Assembly: GCF_001655055.1 (NCBI RefSeq) | Contig: NZ_LXEW01000017.1 | Location: forward strand, 38,167 to 102,166 | DNA length: 64,000 bases | Direction: 5' to 3' | Source of the DNA: Providencia heimbachae ATCC 35613 | GTDB taxonomy: Bacteria; Pseudomonadota; Gammaproteobacteria; Enterobacterales; Enterobacteriaceae | Shown: positions 38,247-51,328 of the stretch, in pieces | How positions within the stretch are numbered: position 1 is the stretch's first letter | Layout: every line of letters begins with the position of its first letter | Notes under the pieces: model-generated | Databases searched by the model: none | What the model was told of the DNA's origin: nothing | The model's input: the letters and a program-made list of their open reading frames with translations, nothing else | Program-made: the position numbers and the translations under genes

Positions 38247-39458
38247 ATGAAAAATGTCTCCCCATCACGCTTCGTGCGTCAGACTGTACTGGGTTCTGCT
38301 CTACTTTTATTAACTGTCAGTGTTGTGAATGCCGATGAGGCTTTTCCAAACACTTCGATACCGGCTGTACCGACTATTGATGCGGAAGCTTATATCCTAA
38401 TTGATTATAACTCAGGCAAAGTTCTCGCCGAAAAAAATGCTGACCAGCGCCGTGACCCAGCAAGTTTGACCAAAATGATGACGAGCTATGTCATCGGCCA
38501 AGCGATTAAGTCAGGAAAAATTGGTGCGGAAGATATGGTTACCGTAAGCGAAAATGCATGGGCAACGGGTAATCCTATATTTAAAGGCTCTTCATTGATG
38601 TTCTTAAAGCCCGGTGATCGAGTCAGTGTTTCCCAGTTAACTCGCGGTATTAACTTACAATCGGGTAATGATGCCTGTGTGGCAATGGCAGACTATATCG
38701 CGGGCGACCAAACTAATTTTGTTCAACTTATGAATAATTATGTTGGAAAACTCGGTCTACAAAATACCCATTTTGAAACTGTTCATGGCTTAGATGCCGA
38801 TGGCCAATTTAGCTCAGCGCGTGATATGGCGCTAATTGGGCAAGCGCTTGTTCGTGATGTTCCTGAAGAATATGCCATCTACAAAGAAAAAGAGTTCACC
38901 TTTAATAATATTCGCCAAACTAACCGTAATGGGCTTTTGTGGGATAAAAGCTTAGCGGTTGATGGGATCAAAACTGGCCACACGAATGCTGCGGGTTATA
39001 ACCTCGTTGCCTCTGCGACTGACAATGATATGCGCTTAATTTCAGTCGTCATGGGGGGGAAAAGCAGTAAGGGACGTGATGCTGAAAGCAAAAAACTGCT
39101 AACCTATGGTTTCCGCTTTTATGAAACAGTCAAGCCACTACAAGCTGGTGTTGATTTTGCTACTGCCCCTGTATGGTTTGGTGATGAAAGCGAAGTGAAA
39201 TTAGGCGTTACTGAAGATCTGTTTTTAACTATCCCTCGTGGTCGTTTAAAAGACTTAAAAGCAAGCTATGAACTCACTACCACTGAACTGGAAGCCCCAT
39301 TGGCAAAAGGCCAACAAGTGGGTGTGATCAGCTTCCAATTGGATGGCAAAACAGTTGAACAGCATCCATTAGCAGTGTTGAAAGACGTTGAAGAAGGTGG
39401 TTTTTTCAGTCGTTTAATTGATTACATCAAGCTGTTATTCCATCGCTGGTTTAGTTAA
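38247..39458 (+). CDS. dacA: D-alanyl-D-alanine carboxypeptidase PBP5
   Basis: PBP5 trims the terminal D-Ala from muropeptides in the periplasm and controls wall shape. The 403 residues start with a signal peptide (cut near 29, VNA-DE). The penicilloyl serine motif is SLTKMM (S73, K76), followed by SGN ([10 protein letters not shown]) and KTG ([12 protein letters not shown]). A C-terminal all-beta domain ends in the amphipathic membrane anchor [18 protein letters not shown]. Complete and typical. Confidence 0.96.
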   Translation: MKNVSPSRFVRQTVLGSALLLLTVSVVNADEAFPNTSIPAVPTIDAEAYILIDYNSGKVLAEKNADQRRDPASLTKMMTSYVIGQAIKSGKIGAEDMVTVSENAWATGNPIFKGSSLMFLKPGDRVSVSQLTRGINLQSGNDACVAMADYIAGDQTNFVQLMNNYVGKLGLQNTHFETVHGLDADGQFSSARDMALIGQALVRDVPEEYAIYKEKEFTFNNIRQTNRNGLLWDKSLAVDGIKTGHTNAAGYNLVASATDNDMRLISVVMGGKSSKGRDAESKKLLTYGFRFYETVKPLQAGVDFATAPVWFGDESEVKLGVTEDLFLTIPRGRLKDLKASYELTTTELEAPLAKGQQVGVISFQLDGKTVEQHPLAVLKDVEEGGFFSRLIDYIKLLFHRWFS

Positions 39459-39528
39459 CCCTTGAAACAAATATGGGTCATCCCCATATAGTTATCATCT
39501 GAAAGCTTGTTGAAATAACAAATCATTT

Positions 39529-39566
39529 ATTGGCTGGTGAGATAATCTGTCTACCAGCCAATTTTT
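39529..39566 (+). terminator. Terminator of dacA
   Basis: A 9-bp stem, TTGGCTGGT (39529-39537) and ACCAGCCAA (39552-39560), followed by five T. A shorter stem (ATATGGG/CCCATAT, 39470-39488) precedes it. Confidence 0.8.
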
Positions 39567-39602
39567 CAACCAGCGTTATATTATCGAAAACGAGGAGTGC
39601 CC

Positions 39603-39866
39603 ATGAAAACGAAATTAGGAGAACTGCTTGAGTTCCCATGTCCATTGACTTACAAAGTAATGGGCTTGGCACAGCCTGAACTGGTTGATCAAGTAATTGA
39701 AGTGATACAACGCCATGCGCCGGGCGACTATAGTCCGGATGTAAAACCAAGCAGCAAAGGCACTTATCACTCCGTTTCAATTACGATTAATGCCACCCAT
39801 ATTGAACAAGTCGAAACCTTGTATACCGAATTAGGCGCATTAGAATTAGTTAAAGTCGTTCTTTAA
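39603..39866 (+). CDS. ybeD: DUF493 protein YbeD
   Basis: A small cytoplasmic alpha/beta protein of unknown biochemical role, found next to lipB in enterobacteria. The 87 residues match E. coli YbeD in length and at [34 protein letters not shown] positions. The ACT-like ferredoxin fold is known for the family. The start at 39603 has GAGGAG before it. The GTG at 39597 lies inside that Shine-Dalgarno region. Confidence 0.94.
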   Translation: MKTKLGELLEFPCPLTYKVMGLAQPELVDQVIEVIQRHAPGDYSPDVKPSSKGTYHSVSITINATHIEQVETLYTELGALELVKVVL

Positions 39867-39882
39867 TTTTAATTCACTCAAT

Positions 39883-39920
39883 AAAAACCGAATAGTCTAT
39901 ATAGGCTTTTCGGTTTTTTT
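39883..39920 (+). terminator. Terminator of ybeD
   Basis: AAAAACCGAA (39883-39892) pairs with TTCGGTTTTT (39909-39918). An inner AGTCTA/TAGGCT stem includes a G-U pair and one T-T mismatch separates the two. A run of T follows. Confidence 0.85.
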
Positions 39921-39956
39921 ATAACAAAAATACCTGTATAAAATTAACATTTGAGG

Positions 39957-40092
39957 CACTAAATAACTCGAAGCTCAAGGTAATAGAAAAAATAAGCTTC
40001 AATATCATGTACTTGCATGTGATTAGGCAAACGAATCTAAGCAATCCTTCAACCGCTTAAAATATGACGAGTATGTTGAAGTATGACGAGTA
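39957..40092 (+). repeat. ERIC-like repeat with duplicated right end
   Basis: Begins CACTAAATAACTCGAAGC and has the central CATGTACTTGCATGTGATTAG. The terminus AATATGACGAGTAT is followed at once by a second copy, GAAGTATGACGAGTAT. It separates ybeD from lipB. Confidence 0.7.
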
Positions 40093-40105
40093 TCAGCGTT
40101 ATACT
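40076..40105 (+). promoter_or_regulatory. Candidate lipB promoter partly made of ERIC sequence
   Basis: TTGAAG (40076-40081), 18 bp, TATACT (40100-40105). The -35 and half the spacer are the duplicated ERIC right end. A second TATACT lies 20 bases later without a matching -35. The leader would be under 20 bases. Confidence 0.4.
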
Positions 40106-40128
40106 GCCCTCCTCATTTTCTATACTGC

Positions 40129-40773
40129 GTGGACATTAAAATTTTGTCAGAAAGAACGATAATCGTACGCCAGTTAGGGCTCGCACCGTATCAACCCGTA
40201 TCCGATGCCATGCATCAATTTACTGAAAGCCGAGATCAAAATACGTGTGATGAAGTCTGGCTAGTTGAGCATCCTCGTGTGTTTACCCAAGGTCAGGCTG
40301 GAAAAGCAGAGCATGTCCTTGCCCCTGGTGATATTCCTGTCATTCAAAGTGACCGAGGTGGACAAGTGACATATCACGGTCCCGGCCAGCAAGTGATGTA
40401 TGTTTTGCTCGATTTAAAACGCAATAAAATCGGCGTCCGAGAACTCGTCACTGCGCTCGAAAACACCGTCGTTAATACCCTTGCCCACTTTAATATTGAA
40501 GCCTATCCCCGTCCTGATGCCCCCGGTGTTTATGTTAATAAAAATAAAATTTGTTCACTGGGTTTACGTATAAGACAAGGCTGCTCTTTTCATGGCTTAG
40601 CCTTAAATATCGATATGGATCTCGAGCCATTTAATCGAATAAACCCTTGTGGTTACAGTGAATTGAAGATGACAAAGCTAAACGATTTCGTGCCCAATGT
40701 ATCACTAAATGATGTTCAGCCTGTGCTAATTAAACAATTCTGTGACACACTAGGATTTCATATTGTTCAATAA
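40129..40773 (+). CDS. lipB: Octanoyltransferase
   Basis: LipB moves octanoate from acyl carrier protein to lipoyl domains of dehydrogenase complexes and GcvH. The 214 residues include [21 protein letters not shown], the catalytic Lys/Cys region [21 protein letters not shown] and INPCGY. The start is GTG at 40129, and a TTG five codons on is an alternative. lipA, which inserts the sulfurs, lies 124 bases downstream. Confidence 0.95.
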   Translation: MDIKILSERTIIVRQLGLAPYQPVSDAMHQFTESRDQNTCDEVWLVEHPRVFTQGQAGKAEHVLAPGDIPVIQSDRGGQVTYHGPGQQVMYVLLDLKRNKIGVRELVTALENTVVNTLAHFNIEAYPRPDAPGVYVNKNKICSLGLRIRQGCSFHGLALNIDMDLEPFNRINPCGYSELKMTKLNDFVPNVSLNDVQPVLIKQFCDTLGFHIVQ

Positions 40774-40897
40774 TAATGCTATAATTTTTTAACATTTCTC
40801 AAAAATATTTGAATAAATAGGTAATAGAAATTACTGAGTTTGCGTAATGAAATTCCTATATATAACCAAAATAGATAACTGGAACTGGCACATTATT

Positions 40898-41863
40898 ATG
40901 AGTAAACCAATTCAGATAGAACGCGGAATTAAATATCGTGACGCCGATAAAATGGCGCTGATCCCAGTCAAGAACGTGATTACCGAGCGTGAAGAAATTC
41001 TTCGTAAACCTGATTGGATGAAAATTAGGTTACCTGCCGATTCAACACGTATTCAAGGCATCAAAGCCGCAATGCGTAAAAATGGCCTTCATTCGGTTTG
41101 TGAAGAAGCATCGTGCCCTAACCTGTCTGAATGCTTTAACCATGGTACTGCCACCTTTATGATCCTTGGGGCTATCTGTACCAGACGCTGTCCGTTCTGT
41201 GATGTGGCTCACGGCCGACCAAATGCACCGGATACCAATGAACCCGCTAAACTTGCTCAAACCATTAAAGATATGGCTTTGCGCTATGTGGTTATCACTT
41301 CCGTTGACCGTGATGACCTACGTGATGGCGGCGCTCAACACTTTGCAGATTGTATCAGTGCTATTCGTGAAAAAAGCCCAACGATTAAAATTGAAACATT
41401 GGTTCCAGACTTTAGGGGCCGCATGGATCGCGCATTGGAAATTTTAACCGAGACGCCACCTGATGTATTCAATCATAACCTCGAAAACGTGCCACGTGTT
41501 TATCGCCAAGTTCGTCCTGGTGCTAACTATGATTGGTCACTAAAGTTATTGGAAAAATTTAAAGAAGCTCACCCTGAAATTCCAACAAAATCGGGTCTTA
41601 TGGTTGGTTTGGGCGAAACTAATGCTGAAATTGTTGAAGTGATGCGTGATTTACGTCGTCATGGCGTAACAATGTTGACCCTTGGGCAATATTTGCAGCC
41701 AAGCCGTCATCACTTGCCTGTAAAACGCTATGTAAGCCCTGCTGAGTTCGATGAAATGAAAGAAGAGGCAATGGCTATGGGATTTACTCACGCAGCCTGT
41801 GGACCGTTTGTACGCTCATCCTACCATGCAGACATGCAGGCAAAAGGTGAAGAGGTTAAATAA
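40898..41863 (+). CDS. lipA: Lipoyl synthase
   Basis: LipA is a radical-SAM enzyme that inserts two sulfurs into octanoyl groups made by LipB. The 321 residues from the ATG at 40898 equal E. coli. The auxiliary cluster ligands are C68, C73 and C79; the radical-SAM ligands are C94, C98 and C101 (CTRRCPFC). The C-terminal RSSYHAD is present. The frame extends 17 codons to 40847 without homology, and that part is left out. Confidence 0.96.
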   Translation: MSKPIQIERGIKYRDADKMALIPVKNVITEREEILRKPDWMKIRLPADSTRIQGIKAAMRKNGLHSVCEEASCPNLSECFNHGTATFMILGAICTRRCPFCDVAHGRPNAPDTNEPAKLAQTIKDMALRYVVITSVDRDDLRDGGAQHFADCISAIREKSPTIKIETLVPDFRGRMDRALEILTETPPDVFNHNLENVPRVYRQVRPGANYDWSLKLLEKFKEAHPEIPTKSGLMVGLGETNAEIVEVMRDLRRHGVTMLTLGQYLQPSRHHLPVKRYVSPAEFDEMKEEAMAMGFTHAACGPFVRSSYHADMQAKGEEVK

Positions 41864-41894
41864 CTCTCTCAATACGTTATTTTATTCAATATCG

Positions 41895-41930
41895 GCCTGA
41901 TTTGGGATCTCTCAATCAGGCTTTTTTATT
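41895..41930 (+). terminator. Terminator of lipA
   Basis: An 8-bp stem, GCCTGATT (41895-41902) and AATCAGGC (41914-41921), followed by TTTTTTATTTTT. Confidence 0.9.
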
Positions 41931-41975
41931 TTTAAGCCATCTTAGAGACAATTTGAATTTTCTTAGGGACTCCAA

Positions 41976-42012
41976 AATAAAAAAACTCGCTCTAGTTATA
42001 CTAGAGCGAGTT
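41976..42012 (-). terminator. Terminator of cspE
   Basis: A perfect 12-bp stem, AACTCGCTCTAG (41984-41995) and CTAGAGCGAGTT (42001-42012), with a long A run on its left that reads as T on the minus strand. It lies 27 bases after the cspE stop. Confidence 0.9.
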
Positions 42013-42039
42013 GATAGCTGTTCGTTTTAGTTGCTTAAA

Positions 42040-42249
42040 TTACAGAGCGACAACGTTAGCAGCAGATGGGCCTTTAGCACCTTCAGTGATTTCAAATTCA
42101 ACTCTCTGACCTTCAGCTAAGGTTTTGAAACCTTCGCTAGTAATAGCAGAAAAATGAACGAACACATCTTTGCTACCATCTTCTGGAGTGATAAAACCGA
42201 AACCTTTAGACTCGTTGAACCACTTAACGTTACCTTTAACTTTAGACAT
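42040..42249 (-). CDS. cspE: Cold-shock-family RNA chaperone CspE
   Basis: A 69-residue single cold-shock domain protein that melts RNA structure and can antitermin­ate transcription. RNP1 (KGFGFITP) and RNP2 (VFVHFSAI) are intact and the sequence is nearly that of E. coli CspE, also located next to lipA. An AAAGGTAAT Shine-Dalgarno precedes the ATG at 42249; the TTG one codon earlier is rejected. The 216 bases upstream hold no other gene, leaving room for a long leader. Confidence 0.95.
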   Translation of the reverse strand: MSKVKGNVKWFNESKGFGFITPEDGSKDVFVHFSAITSEGFKTLAEGQRVEFEITEGAKGPSAANVVAL

Positions 42250-42465
42250 CAAATATTACCTTTAAAATAAAATAGACACACCATCTGTATCAAGCACAGT
42301 ACATCAGATCTTTAAGTTACTTGTCTACAACCTAGATCACGAAAATTGATAAAAAGCATAAAAAAATGTTATTTATTGGCATAATTAGCTAAAAACCCAC
42401 CAATTATTCTTGATAATAGTTATTAGTACAATTATTAACACCATCAATTGTCAATTAATCAGGCT

Positions 42466-42924
42466 TTACTTCTCATGATTCAGTAACCAATCTTTTATAT
42501 CTAAGCCCCCTGTGTAACCCACTAATTTTCCATCATGTCCTAAAACTCGATGGCAAGGCACAATCAGTGAAATAGGATTACGTGAATTTGCCATTCCTAC
42601 AGCACGACAATAATTAACAGAGCCTAGCTTCAAAGCAAGGTCTTTATAACTCCAACGCTCGCCATAAGGAATATCACAAAGGTGTTTCCATACTTTTTTC
42701 TGAAATTCTGTGCCTTGTGGATGTAAAGCAACCGTAAATACTTTTCTTTTATGGCTAAAAAATTCCTTTAGTTCTTTTACACATTGCTTGGTATGCGTGC
42801 TCTTTAGCTCTTTTTCGGTCTGTTCATCGACAAAGTAAATGCTCGTTACACCTTCATCATCAGCCGTAATATGGATCCACGGCTTAGGAAATTTTTCCGG
42901 TGATGCTAAGTATTGATGATACAT
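42466..42924 (-). CDS. ogt: Methylated-DNA-protein cysteine methyltransferase (Ogt type)
   Basis: This suicide enzyme repairs O6-alkylguanine by moving the alkyl group to its own cysteine. The 152 residues have the active site IVPCHRVLG with Cys124. A winged helix (YGERWSYKDLALKLGS) and the Asn hinge (MANSRNPISLIVPC) precede it. It is shorter than I recall for E. coli Ogt (about 171), mainly in the N-terminal domain. It is divergent from nrdHIEF, a placement I do not recall in E. coli. Confidence 0.88.
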   Translation of the reverse strand: MYHQYLASPEKFPKPWIHITADDEGVTSIYFVDEQTEKELKSTHTKQCVKELKEFFSHKRKVFTVALHPQGTEFQKKVWKHLCDIPYGERWSYKDLALKLGSVNYCRAVGMANSRNPISLIVPCHRVLGHDGKLVGYTGGLDIKDWLLNHEK

Positions 42925-43074
42925 ATTATCTCCTCAAAGGATTCAATTACCTGAATGTATATACAGTTATAAAGTAAATTATTTCTACATTGCAATGATC
43001 TTTTTTCTCAGTATGACTAACTGAACCATCAAACCCTGCTTTTTATTATTCTCAATATTAATAACAACCTAGAG

Positions 43075-43093
43075 GATAATTAGAATAATTATC
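43075..43093. promoter_or_regulatory. Fur box upstream of nrdHIEF
   Basis: GATAATTAGAATAATTATC matches the 19-bp Fur consensus at 16 positions. In E. coli nrdHIEF is Fur-repressed and used when iron is short, because NrdF can use manganese. Confidence 0.75.
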
Positions 43094-43109
43094 ATTCAAT
43101 ATGTAATTT

Positions 43110-43125
43110 TCACTATATATTGTGT
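43110..43125. promoter_or_regulatory. NrdR box 1
   Basis: A TCA-CTATATATTG-TGT element fitting the 16-bp NrdR consensus core C-w-A-t-A-T-a-T-w-G. It is 31 bp, three helical turns, from box 2. Confidence 0.85.
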
Positions 43126-43127
43126 GG

Positions 43128-43156
43128 TTGATAAAAATTAAATCTATATATAGTAT
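43128..43156 (+). promoter_or_regulatory. nrdHIEF promoter with NrdR box 2
   Basis: TTGATA (43128-43133), a 17-bp spacer and TAGTAT (43151-43156). NrdR box 2, AATCTATATATAGTAT (43141-43156), covers the -10 region. NrdR bound with ATP or dATP at both boxes would block transcription. Confidence 0.75.
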
Positions 43157-43211
43157 TTAAGCATCAATTACACCCTTACAGAAACTCTCAAGAAATGAAA
43201 AGGTAAATACC

Positions 43212-43439
43212 ATGTCTGAGATTACCATTTATAGTAAACCTAACTGCGTCCAGTGTAATGCAACCTATCAAGCTCTCGACCGGAAAAGCATTTCCTACCA
43301 AGTTATTGACCTTACGCAAGATAGCCAAGCGCTTGAGCTTATTAAACAACTCGGTTACCAACAAGTGCCGGTTGTTATTGCGGGAGAGCAGCATTGGTCA
43401 GGGTTCCGTCCAGATATGATAAGCCGCCTAGTTTCATAG
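43212..43439 (+). CDS. nrdH: Glutaredoxin-like protein NrdH
   Basis: NrdH is the small thioredoxin-reductase-dependent reductant of class Ib ribonucleotide reductase. The 75 residues have the redox motif CVQC (C12, C15) and the C-terminal WSGFRPD signature. First gene of nrdHIEF; nrdI begins eight bases after the stop. Confidence 0.95.
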   Translation: MSEITIYSKPNCVQCNATYQALDRKSISYQVIDLTQDSQALELIKQLGYQQVPVVIAGEQHWSGFRPDMISRLVS

Positions 43440-43447
43440 GAATGACT

Positions 43448-43861
43448 ATGATAACGCAATCACTGATCTATTTTTCAAGCCGCTCCGGCAATTGTCACCG
43501 ATTTGTTGAAAAATTGGCAATACCGGCGACACGATTACCTATAGGTGGCACGGAAAATCCCCTTTGTGCAAGTGCCCCCTTTATCTTACTTCTTCCTACC
43601 TATGGCGGAGGCGGTTCTCGTGATGCAGTGCCAAAAGAAGTGATTCATTTTTTAAATATCGAATCAAATCGATTACTTATTCGAGGCGTTATTGCGGCTG
43701 GCAATACCAATTTTGGAGAGGCTTATGCCATTGCTGGCGATATTATCGCTAAAAAATGCCAAGTCCCCTACCTCTACCGATTTGAATTGTTAGGTACACA
43801 GCGTGATGTCGAGTCAGTGAGAAACGGTTTGCAATCTTTCTGGCAACAAAACACAAATTAG
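43448..43861 (+). CDS. nrdI: Flavodoxin-like protein NrdI
   Basis: NrdI is an FMN protein that supplies the oxidant to assemble the Mn(III)2-tyrosyl radical of NrdF. The 137 residues have [14 protein letters not shown] (phosphate loop), [15 protein letters not shown] (flavin loop) and [10 protein letters not shown] chose the ATG at 43448, which has AGGA six bases upstream. The ATG two codons earlier overlaps that site, and the frame opens further upstream inside nrdH. Confidence 0.94.
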   Translation: MITQSLIYFSSRSGNCHRFVEKLAIPATRLPIGGTENPLCASAPFILLLPTYGGGGSRDAVPKEVIHFLNIESNRLLIRGVIAAGNTNFGEAYAIAGDIIAKKCQVPYLYRFELLGTQRDVESVRNGLQSFWQQNTN

Positions 43862-43871
43862 AGTCATTCCA

Positions 43872-46989
<3,118 letters not shown>

Positions 46990-47712
46990 TCAATAAATTT
47001 AATTTACATTTGGTTTAATTTCATTAAAAAAATATATCCTGATGAATAATAATACTTTTATTTATCAGGATACATTAACGCTCAAAAAACAGACAAATAA
47101 CTTCGAAATTTATATCTATATCTGTTAAATAATTCATTTTTAATGAGCTAATCAGGCAATGTTTAGCTAAAAAAAACATTCAAGCCTTATTTTTGATAAA
47201 TAAAACTTATGATTCTGGTATTTTTATGCATTTATTTTCCATCTTTAAATAGAGACTTATTTTTAATCCGTATTGATTTTAATTTTCTTTCATATCGCTT
47301 TATTTTTATTTGTAATACATATTCGATAAACTCAATACCAACAGTAAGTTAACTCTAATATTATTTTTCATATTATTGATGACAAAGTTTGCAACTTTCA
47401 TCATCAACTATCTTAATTAATAGATAAAATCAGACTATTTTTTTGATTAATTCTGCTTAATCGAGGGTTGTCAGGGCGTTTTATTATGCTAGGTTATATT
47501 GCTTGCAAATTTTACTAATAATCTAGATAGGAGAGATTAAGTTTAAACCATAATTATTAAAATCATATAACAAAAATAGGAATCTCTACCCTGATAATTT
47601 TCAAAGATAGTGACAATTAACATTTTAATATTCTCAATATGGGATCATTGGATTAGCCTATTCAATGAAGACTATCTTTCTTCTTATAATTTGAAAATTG
47701 GGTAAAAAATAT
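46990..47712. other. AT-rich region between nrdF and proV
   Basis: 723 bases with no credible gene. A stem-loop TATCCTGAT (47035-47043)/ATCAGGATA (47064-47072) may end nrdHIEF. TTGTCA (47468-47473) with TAGGTT 16 bp later is a weak candidate for the proV promoter. In E. coli the osmotically induced proU promoter is silenced by H-NS over AT-rich flanking DNA, and this composition would allow the same; that is inference. Confidence 0.45.
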
Positions 47713-48915
47713 ATGGCAATAAAATTAGAAGTTAGAAACTTATATAAAATATTTGGGGAAGCGCCAGATCAAGCATTTAAGCTTTTAGAATCCGGTATGA
47801 ATAAAGATGATATCTTTGAAAAAACAGGCCTAACGGTCGGTGTTCAAGATGTCAATCTGGCGATTGAAGAAGGCGAAATCTTCGTTGTTATGGGGCTTTC
47901 CGGTTCAGGCAAATCCACTTTGGTGCGCCTCCTCAATCGCCTGATAGAACCGACTAGCGGGCAGGTCCTTATTGATGGCGACGATATTTCCAACATTTCT
48001 GATAAAGCGCTACGTGAAGTAAGACGAACTAAAATCAGCATGGTTTTCCAATCTTTTGCACTTATGCCTCACATGAATGTCATTGATAATACTGCCTTTG
48101 GTATGGAATTATCAGGAATGGAAAAAGAAGAACGTCATAAGAAAGCGATGGATGCCCTGCGCCAAGTTAATCTTGAAAAGTGGGCAAAATCCTATCCAGA
48201 TGAACTGTCCGGTGGTATGCGCCAGCGGATAGGGCTTGCTAGAGCACTCGCTAATGATCCTGATATTCTATTAATGGATGAGGCATTTTCAGCCCTTGAC
48301 CCCCTAATCAGAACAGAAATGCAAGATGAGTTGCTGTCCTTACAGGGGGATAAACAACGTACCATTGTCTTTATTTCTCACGACCTTGATGAAGCGATGC
48401 GTATCGGTGACCGAATTGCCATTATGCAAGGAGGCGTCGTTGTGCAAATTGGTACACCAGACGAAATTCTCAATAACCCCGCTAATGATTATGTGAGAAC
48501 CTTCTTCCGTGGTGTTGATATTAGCCAAGTATTCAGTGCTAAAGATATTGCTCGTCGACGTCCTAATGCCCTTTTACATATCGCTCCCGGATTTGGTCCT
48601 CGCTCTGCATTAAAAGTACTTAATGATGAAGATCGTTATCATGGTTACCTGATCTCAAAAGGACATACCTTTGCCGGTATTGTCTCTATCGAATCATTAG
48701 AAAAGGCCTTACATGATAAAGCAGGTATTGAAGCCGCTATTCTACCTGATATCGAACCTATTCAAGGAGATACTCCTCTTAATGAGGTTATCTCTACCAT
48801 TGCACAAGCTCCCTGCGCCGTTCCTGTTGTCAATGACAAAAATCGCTATTTAGGCGTGATATCAAAAGGAATGCTGCTACAAGCGCTAGATAAGGAGACG
48901 CCAAATGAGCAATAA
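47713..48915 (+). CDS. proV: Glycine betaine/proline ABC transporter ATPase ProV
   Basis: ProV powers uptake of osmoprotectants by ProVWX. The 400 residues have Walker [10 protein letters not shown], signature [15 protein letters not shown], Walker [14 protein letters not shown] and two C-terminal CBS domains at about 280-400 that sense ionic strength. The ATG at 47713 gives the E. coli start MAIKLE; five in-frame codons upstream are rejected. proW overlaps the 3' end by 11 bases. Confidence 0.96.
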   Translation: MAIKLEVRNLYKIFGEAPDQAFKLLESGMNKDDIFEKTGLTVGVQDVNLAIEEGEIFVVMGLSGSGKSTLVRLLNRLIEPTSGQVLIDGDDISNISDKALREVRRTKISMVFQSFALMPHMNVIDNTAFGMELSGMEKEERHKKAMDALRQVNLEKWAKSYPDELSGGMRQRIGLARALANDPDILLMDEAFSALDPLIRTEMQDELLSLQGDKQRTIVFISHDLDEAMRIGDRIAIMQGGVVVQIGTPDEILNNPANDYVRTFFRGVDISQVFSAKDIARRRPNALLHIAPGFGPRSALKVLNDEDRYHGYLISKGHTFAGIVSIESLEKALHDKAGIEAAILPDIEPIQGDTPLNEVISTIAQAPCAVPVVNDKNRYLGVISKGMLLQALDKETPNEQ

Positions 48916-50077
48916 AAATACAGAACAAACAACCCAACAAGATCCTTGGGCAGATAGTGAAGCGACAAATGCATCGCCACAACAAGTGGATACTCAAGCA
49001 CCCGCAGACGATCCTTGGGCTGCCAGCTCAGAAGATACCACGACATCAGGAGATGATCCTTGGGGAAACGCCTCAGATACCACGACGACAACAGATTCAG
49101 GTTCGAGTGATTGGTTAGATGCGGCACCAACAGACAGCATAGCCCCAGAACACTTTAATATTATGGATCCATTTCAACATACATTAATCCCTTTGGATTC
49201 ATGGGTTGCTCATGCAATTGATTGGATTGTTCTGCATTTTCGCCCTGTATTTCAAGGCATCCGTGCGCCTATTGATTTCATTCTTAGCGGGTTTGAACAA
49301 TTATTGACCTCACTTCCGTCCCCTGTCGCCATCATTGTGTTTGCTTTATTAGCATGGCAATTGGCAGGTCGAACAATGGGGATAGCAACCTTTATCTCAA
49401 TGATTGCGATCGGTGCGATCGGTGCTTGGTCTGAAGCAATGGTGACCTTATCCCTTGTTTTAACCTCACTATTCTTTTGTCTCGTTATAGGGCTACCTTT
49501 AGGTATCTGGCTGGCTCGTAGTGATAGGGCCGCAAAAATTATTCGGCCATTACTCGATGCAATGCAGACCACGCCAGCATTTGTATACTTAGTTCCTATC
49601 GTTATGCTATTTGGTATTGGTAATGTGCCCGGTGTTGTGGTGACAATTATCTTTGCTTTACCGCCGATTATTCGTTTGACCATATTAGGGATTAAGCAGG
49701 TACCAGCAGATTTAATCGAAGCGGCCGAATCGTTTGGTTCAAGCCCACGACAGCTACTTTTCAAAGTCCAGCTTCCTTTAGCAATGCCAACCATCATGGC
49801 AGGGGTTAACCAAACATTGATGTTAGCGCTTTCAATGGTTGTTATCGCCTCGATGATCGCCGTCGGTGGGCTTGGTCAAATGGTACTGCGCGGAATTGGC
49901 CGCCTTGATATGGGACTCGCTTCCGTCGGTGGCGTCGGTATCGTCATACTGGCTATCGTACTAGACCGATTAACGCAATCAATTGGTCAAGACTCACGCA
50001 ATAAAACCCCCGTACGCTGGTATCAAAAAGGACCCATCGGGTTATTAGCTCGCCCATTTTGTAAAAAAGCTGACTAA
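48905..50077 (+). CDS. proW: Glycine betaine/proline ABC transporter permease ProW
   Basis: The inner-membrane channel of ProVWX. The 390 residues exceed the 354 of E. coli because of a longer N-terminal tail. Residues 1-75 are rich in Asp, Thr and Ser and contain repeated DPW units ([35 protein letters not shown]). From [18 protein letters not shown] on it is collinear with E. coli. About eight transmembrane helices and the coupling loop [21 protein letters not shown] are intact. Start overlaps proV. Confidence 0.95.
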   Translation: MSNKNTEQTTQQDPWADSEATNASPQQVDTQAPADDPWAASSEDTTTSGDDPWGNASDTTTTTDSGSSDWLDAAPTDSIAPEHFNIMDPFQHTLIPLDSWVAHAIDWIVLHFRPVFQGIRAPIDFILSGFEQLLTSLPSPVAIIVFALLAWQLAGRTMGIATFISMIAIGAIGAWSEAMVTLSLVLTSLFFCLVIGLPLGIWLARSDRAAKIIRPLLDAMQTTPAFVYLVPIVMLFGIGNVPGVVVTIIFALPPIIRLTILGIKQVPADLIEAAESFGSSPRQLLFKVQLPLAMPTIMAGVNQTLMLALSMVVIASMIAVGGLGQMVLRGIGRLDMGLASVGGVGIVILAIVLDRLTQSIGQDSRNKTPVRWYQKGPIGLLARPFCKKAD

Positions 50078-50171
50078 TTATTAGAAAATATATCCTCCAT
50101 TCACTTGGGCACTCTTTTATTCGGTGCTTAGCTTGCAAACACAAGCAAAATAAAACAGAGGTACAAATACC

Positions 50172-51167
50172 ATGAAAAAACCACTCATTCTGGCATCTGC
50201 ACTCACGGCAATCCTGACTGTTCCATTAGCTGGAGCTGCTGACCTTCCCGGCAAAGGGATAAAAATTACCCCAGTGCAAAGTACGATCAGTGAAGAAACA
50301 TTCCAAACCTTGCTCGTCGCCAAAGCTCTTGAGCAATTAGGTTATGAAGTTGGTTCGATCAAAGAGGTTGATTACAACGTGGCTTACGCATCAATCGCTA
50401 ACGGCGATGCCACTTACCTCTCCACCAGCTGGGTTCCTTTGCATAATGCTCAATATGATGCCGCGGGCGGTGATAAAGTTTTCTATCGTCAAGGAAACTA
50501 TGTGGTGAATGCAGCACAAGGCTATCTAATTGATAAGAAAACCGCAGAAAAATATAAAATAACCAACGTTGAACAACTCAAAGATCCTAAAATTGCCAAA
50601 CTGTTTGATGCAAATGGCAATGGCAAAGCAGATCTAACTGGTTGTAACCCAGGTTGGGGTTGTGAAGCTGCCATTAACAATCATTTAAAAGCCTATGATT
50701 TAGAAAAAACGGTGGATCACAACCAAGGAAACTATGCAGCGATGATGGCAGATACCATTACTCGCTATAAAGAAGGCAAACCTGTTTTATATTACACATG
50801 GACACCTTATTGGATCAGTGATGTATTAAAACCAGGTCGTGATGTGGTTTGGCTAGAAGTGCCATTCTCTTCAATGCCTAACGGTGAAAAAACAGATACT
50901 GCGCTACCAAATGGTAAAAATTATGGCTTCCCACCCAATACTATGCATATTGTCGCTAACAAAAAATGGGCAGCAGATAACCCAGCGGCAGCAAAACTAT
51001 TTGAAGTAATGAAATTACCAATTTCCGATATCAATGCGCAAAATTTGAGAATGCATAACGGTGAAGCGTCACAAGCCGACATTCAACGTCATACTAATGC
51101 GTGGATCAAAGCTCACCAATCCACCTTTGACGGTTGGGTAGATCAAGCACGCCAAGCTGCAAAATAA
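50172..51167 (+). CDS. proX: Glycine betaine-binding periplasmic protein ProX
   Basis: ProX delivers glycine betaine and proline betaine to ProVW. The 331 residues have a signal peptide (cut after about 22, GAA-DLPGKG). The Trp-rich ligand box is spread over [20 protein letters not shown] and [11 protein letters not shown]. The paired cysteines (CNPGWGC) are conserved. Last gene of proU, with a terminator after it. Confidence 0.96.
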   Translation: MKKPLILASALTAILTVPLAGAADLPGKGIKITPVQSTISEETFQTLLVAKALEQLGYEVGSIKEVDYNVAYASIANGDATYLSTSWVPLHNAQYDAAGGDKVFYRQGNYVVNAAQGYLIDKKTAEKYKITNVEQLKDPKIAKLFDANGNGKADLTGCNPGWGCEAAINNHLKAYDLEKTVDHNQGNYAAMMADTITRYKEGKPVLYYTWTPYWISDVLKPGRDVVWLEVPFSSMPNGEKTDTALPNGKNYGFPPNTMHIVANKKWAADNPAAAKLFEVMKLPISDINAQNLRMHNGEASQADIQRHTNAWIKAHQSTFDGWVDQARQAAK

Positions 51168-51188
51168 TTTATTTTTCAAATCATTATC

Positions 51189-51222
51189 AAAGCCATCTTC
51201 ATATTGAGGATGGCTTTTTTTT
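51189..51222 (+). terminator. Terminator of proVWX
   Basis: AAAGCCATC (51189-51197) pairs with GATGGCTTT (51209-51217), followed by a T run. Confidence 0.9.
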
Positions 51223-51328
51223 GCGTTATATCATAATTAATCATTTTACGACCATTCATAAAAAGGGATAACATAATGGTAATAATTACGTTTAAACATT
51301 CACCTTGCTGATTATTGGTAATAACATA

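Noticed and set aside
40847..40897. 17-codon upstream extension of lipA
   Set aside because: No similarity to lipoyl synthases; the ATG at 40898 gives exactly 321 residues as in E. coli.
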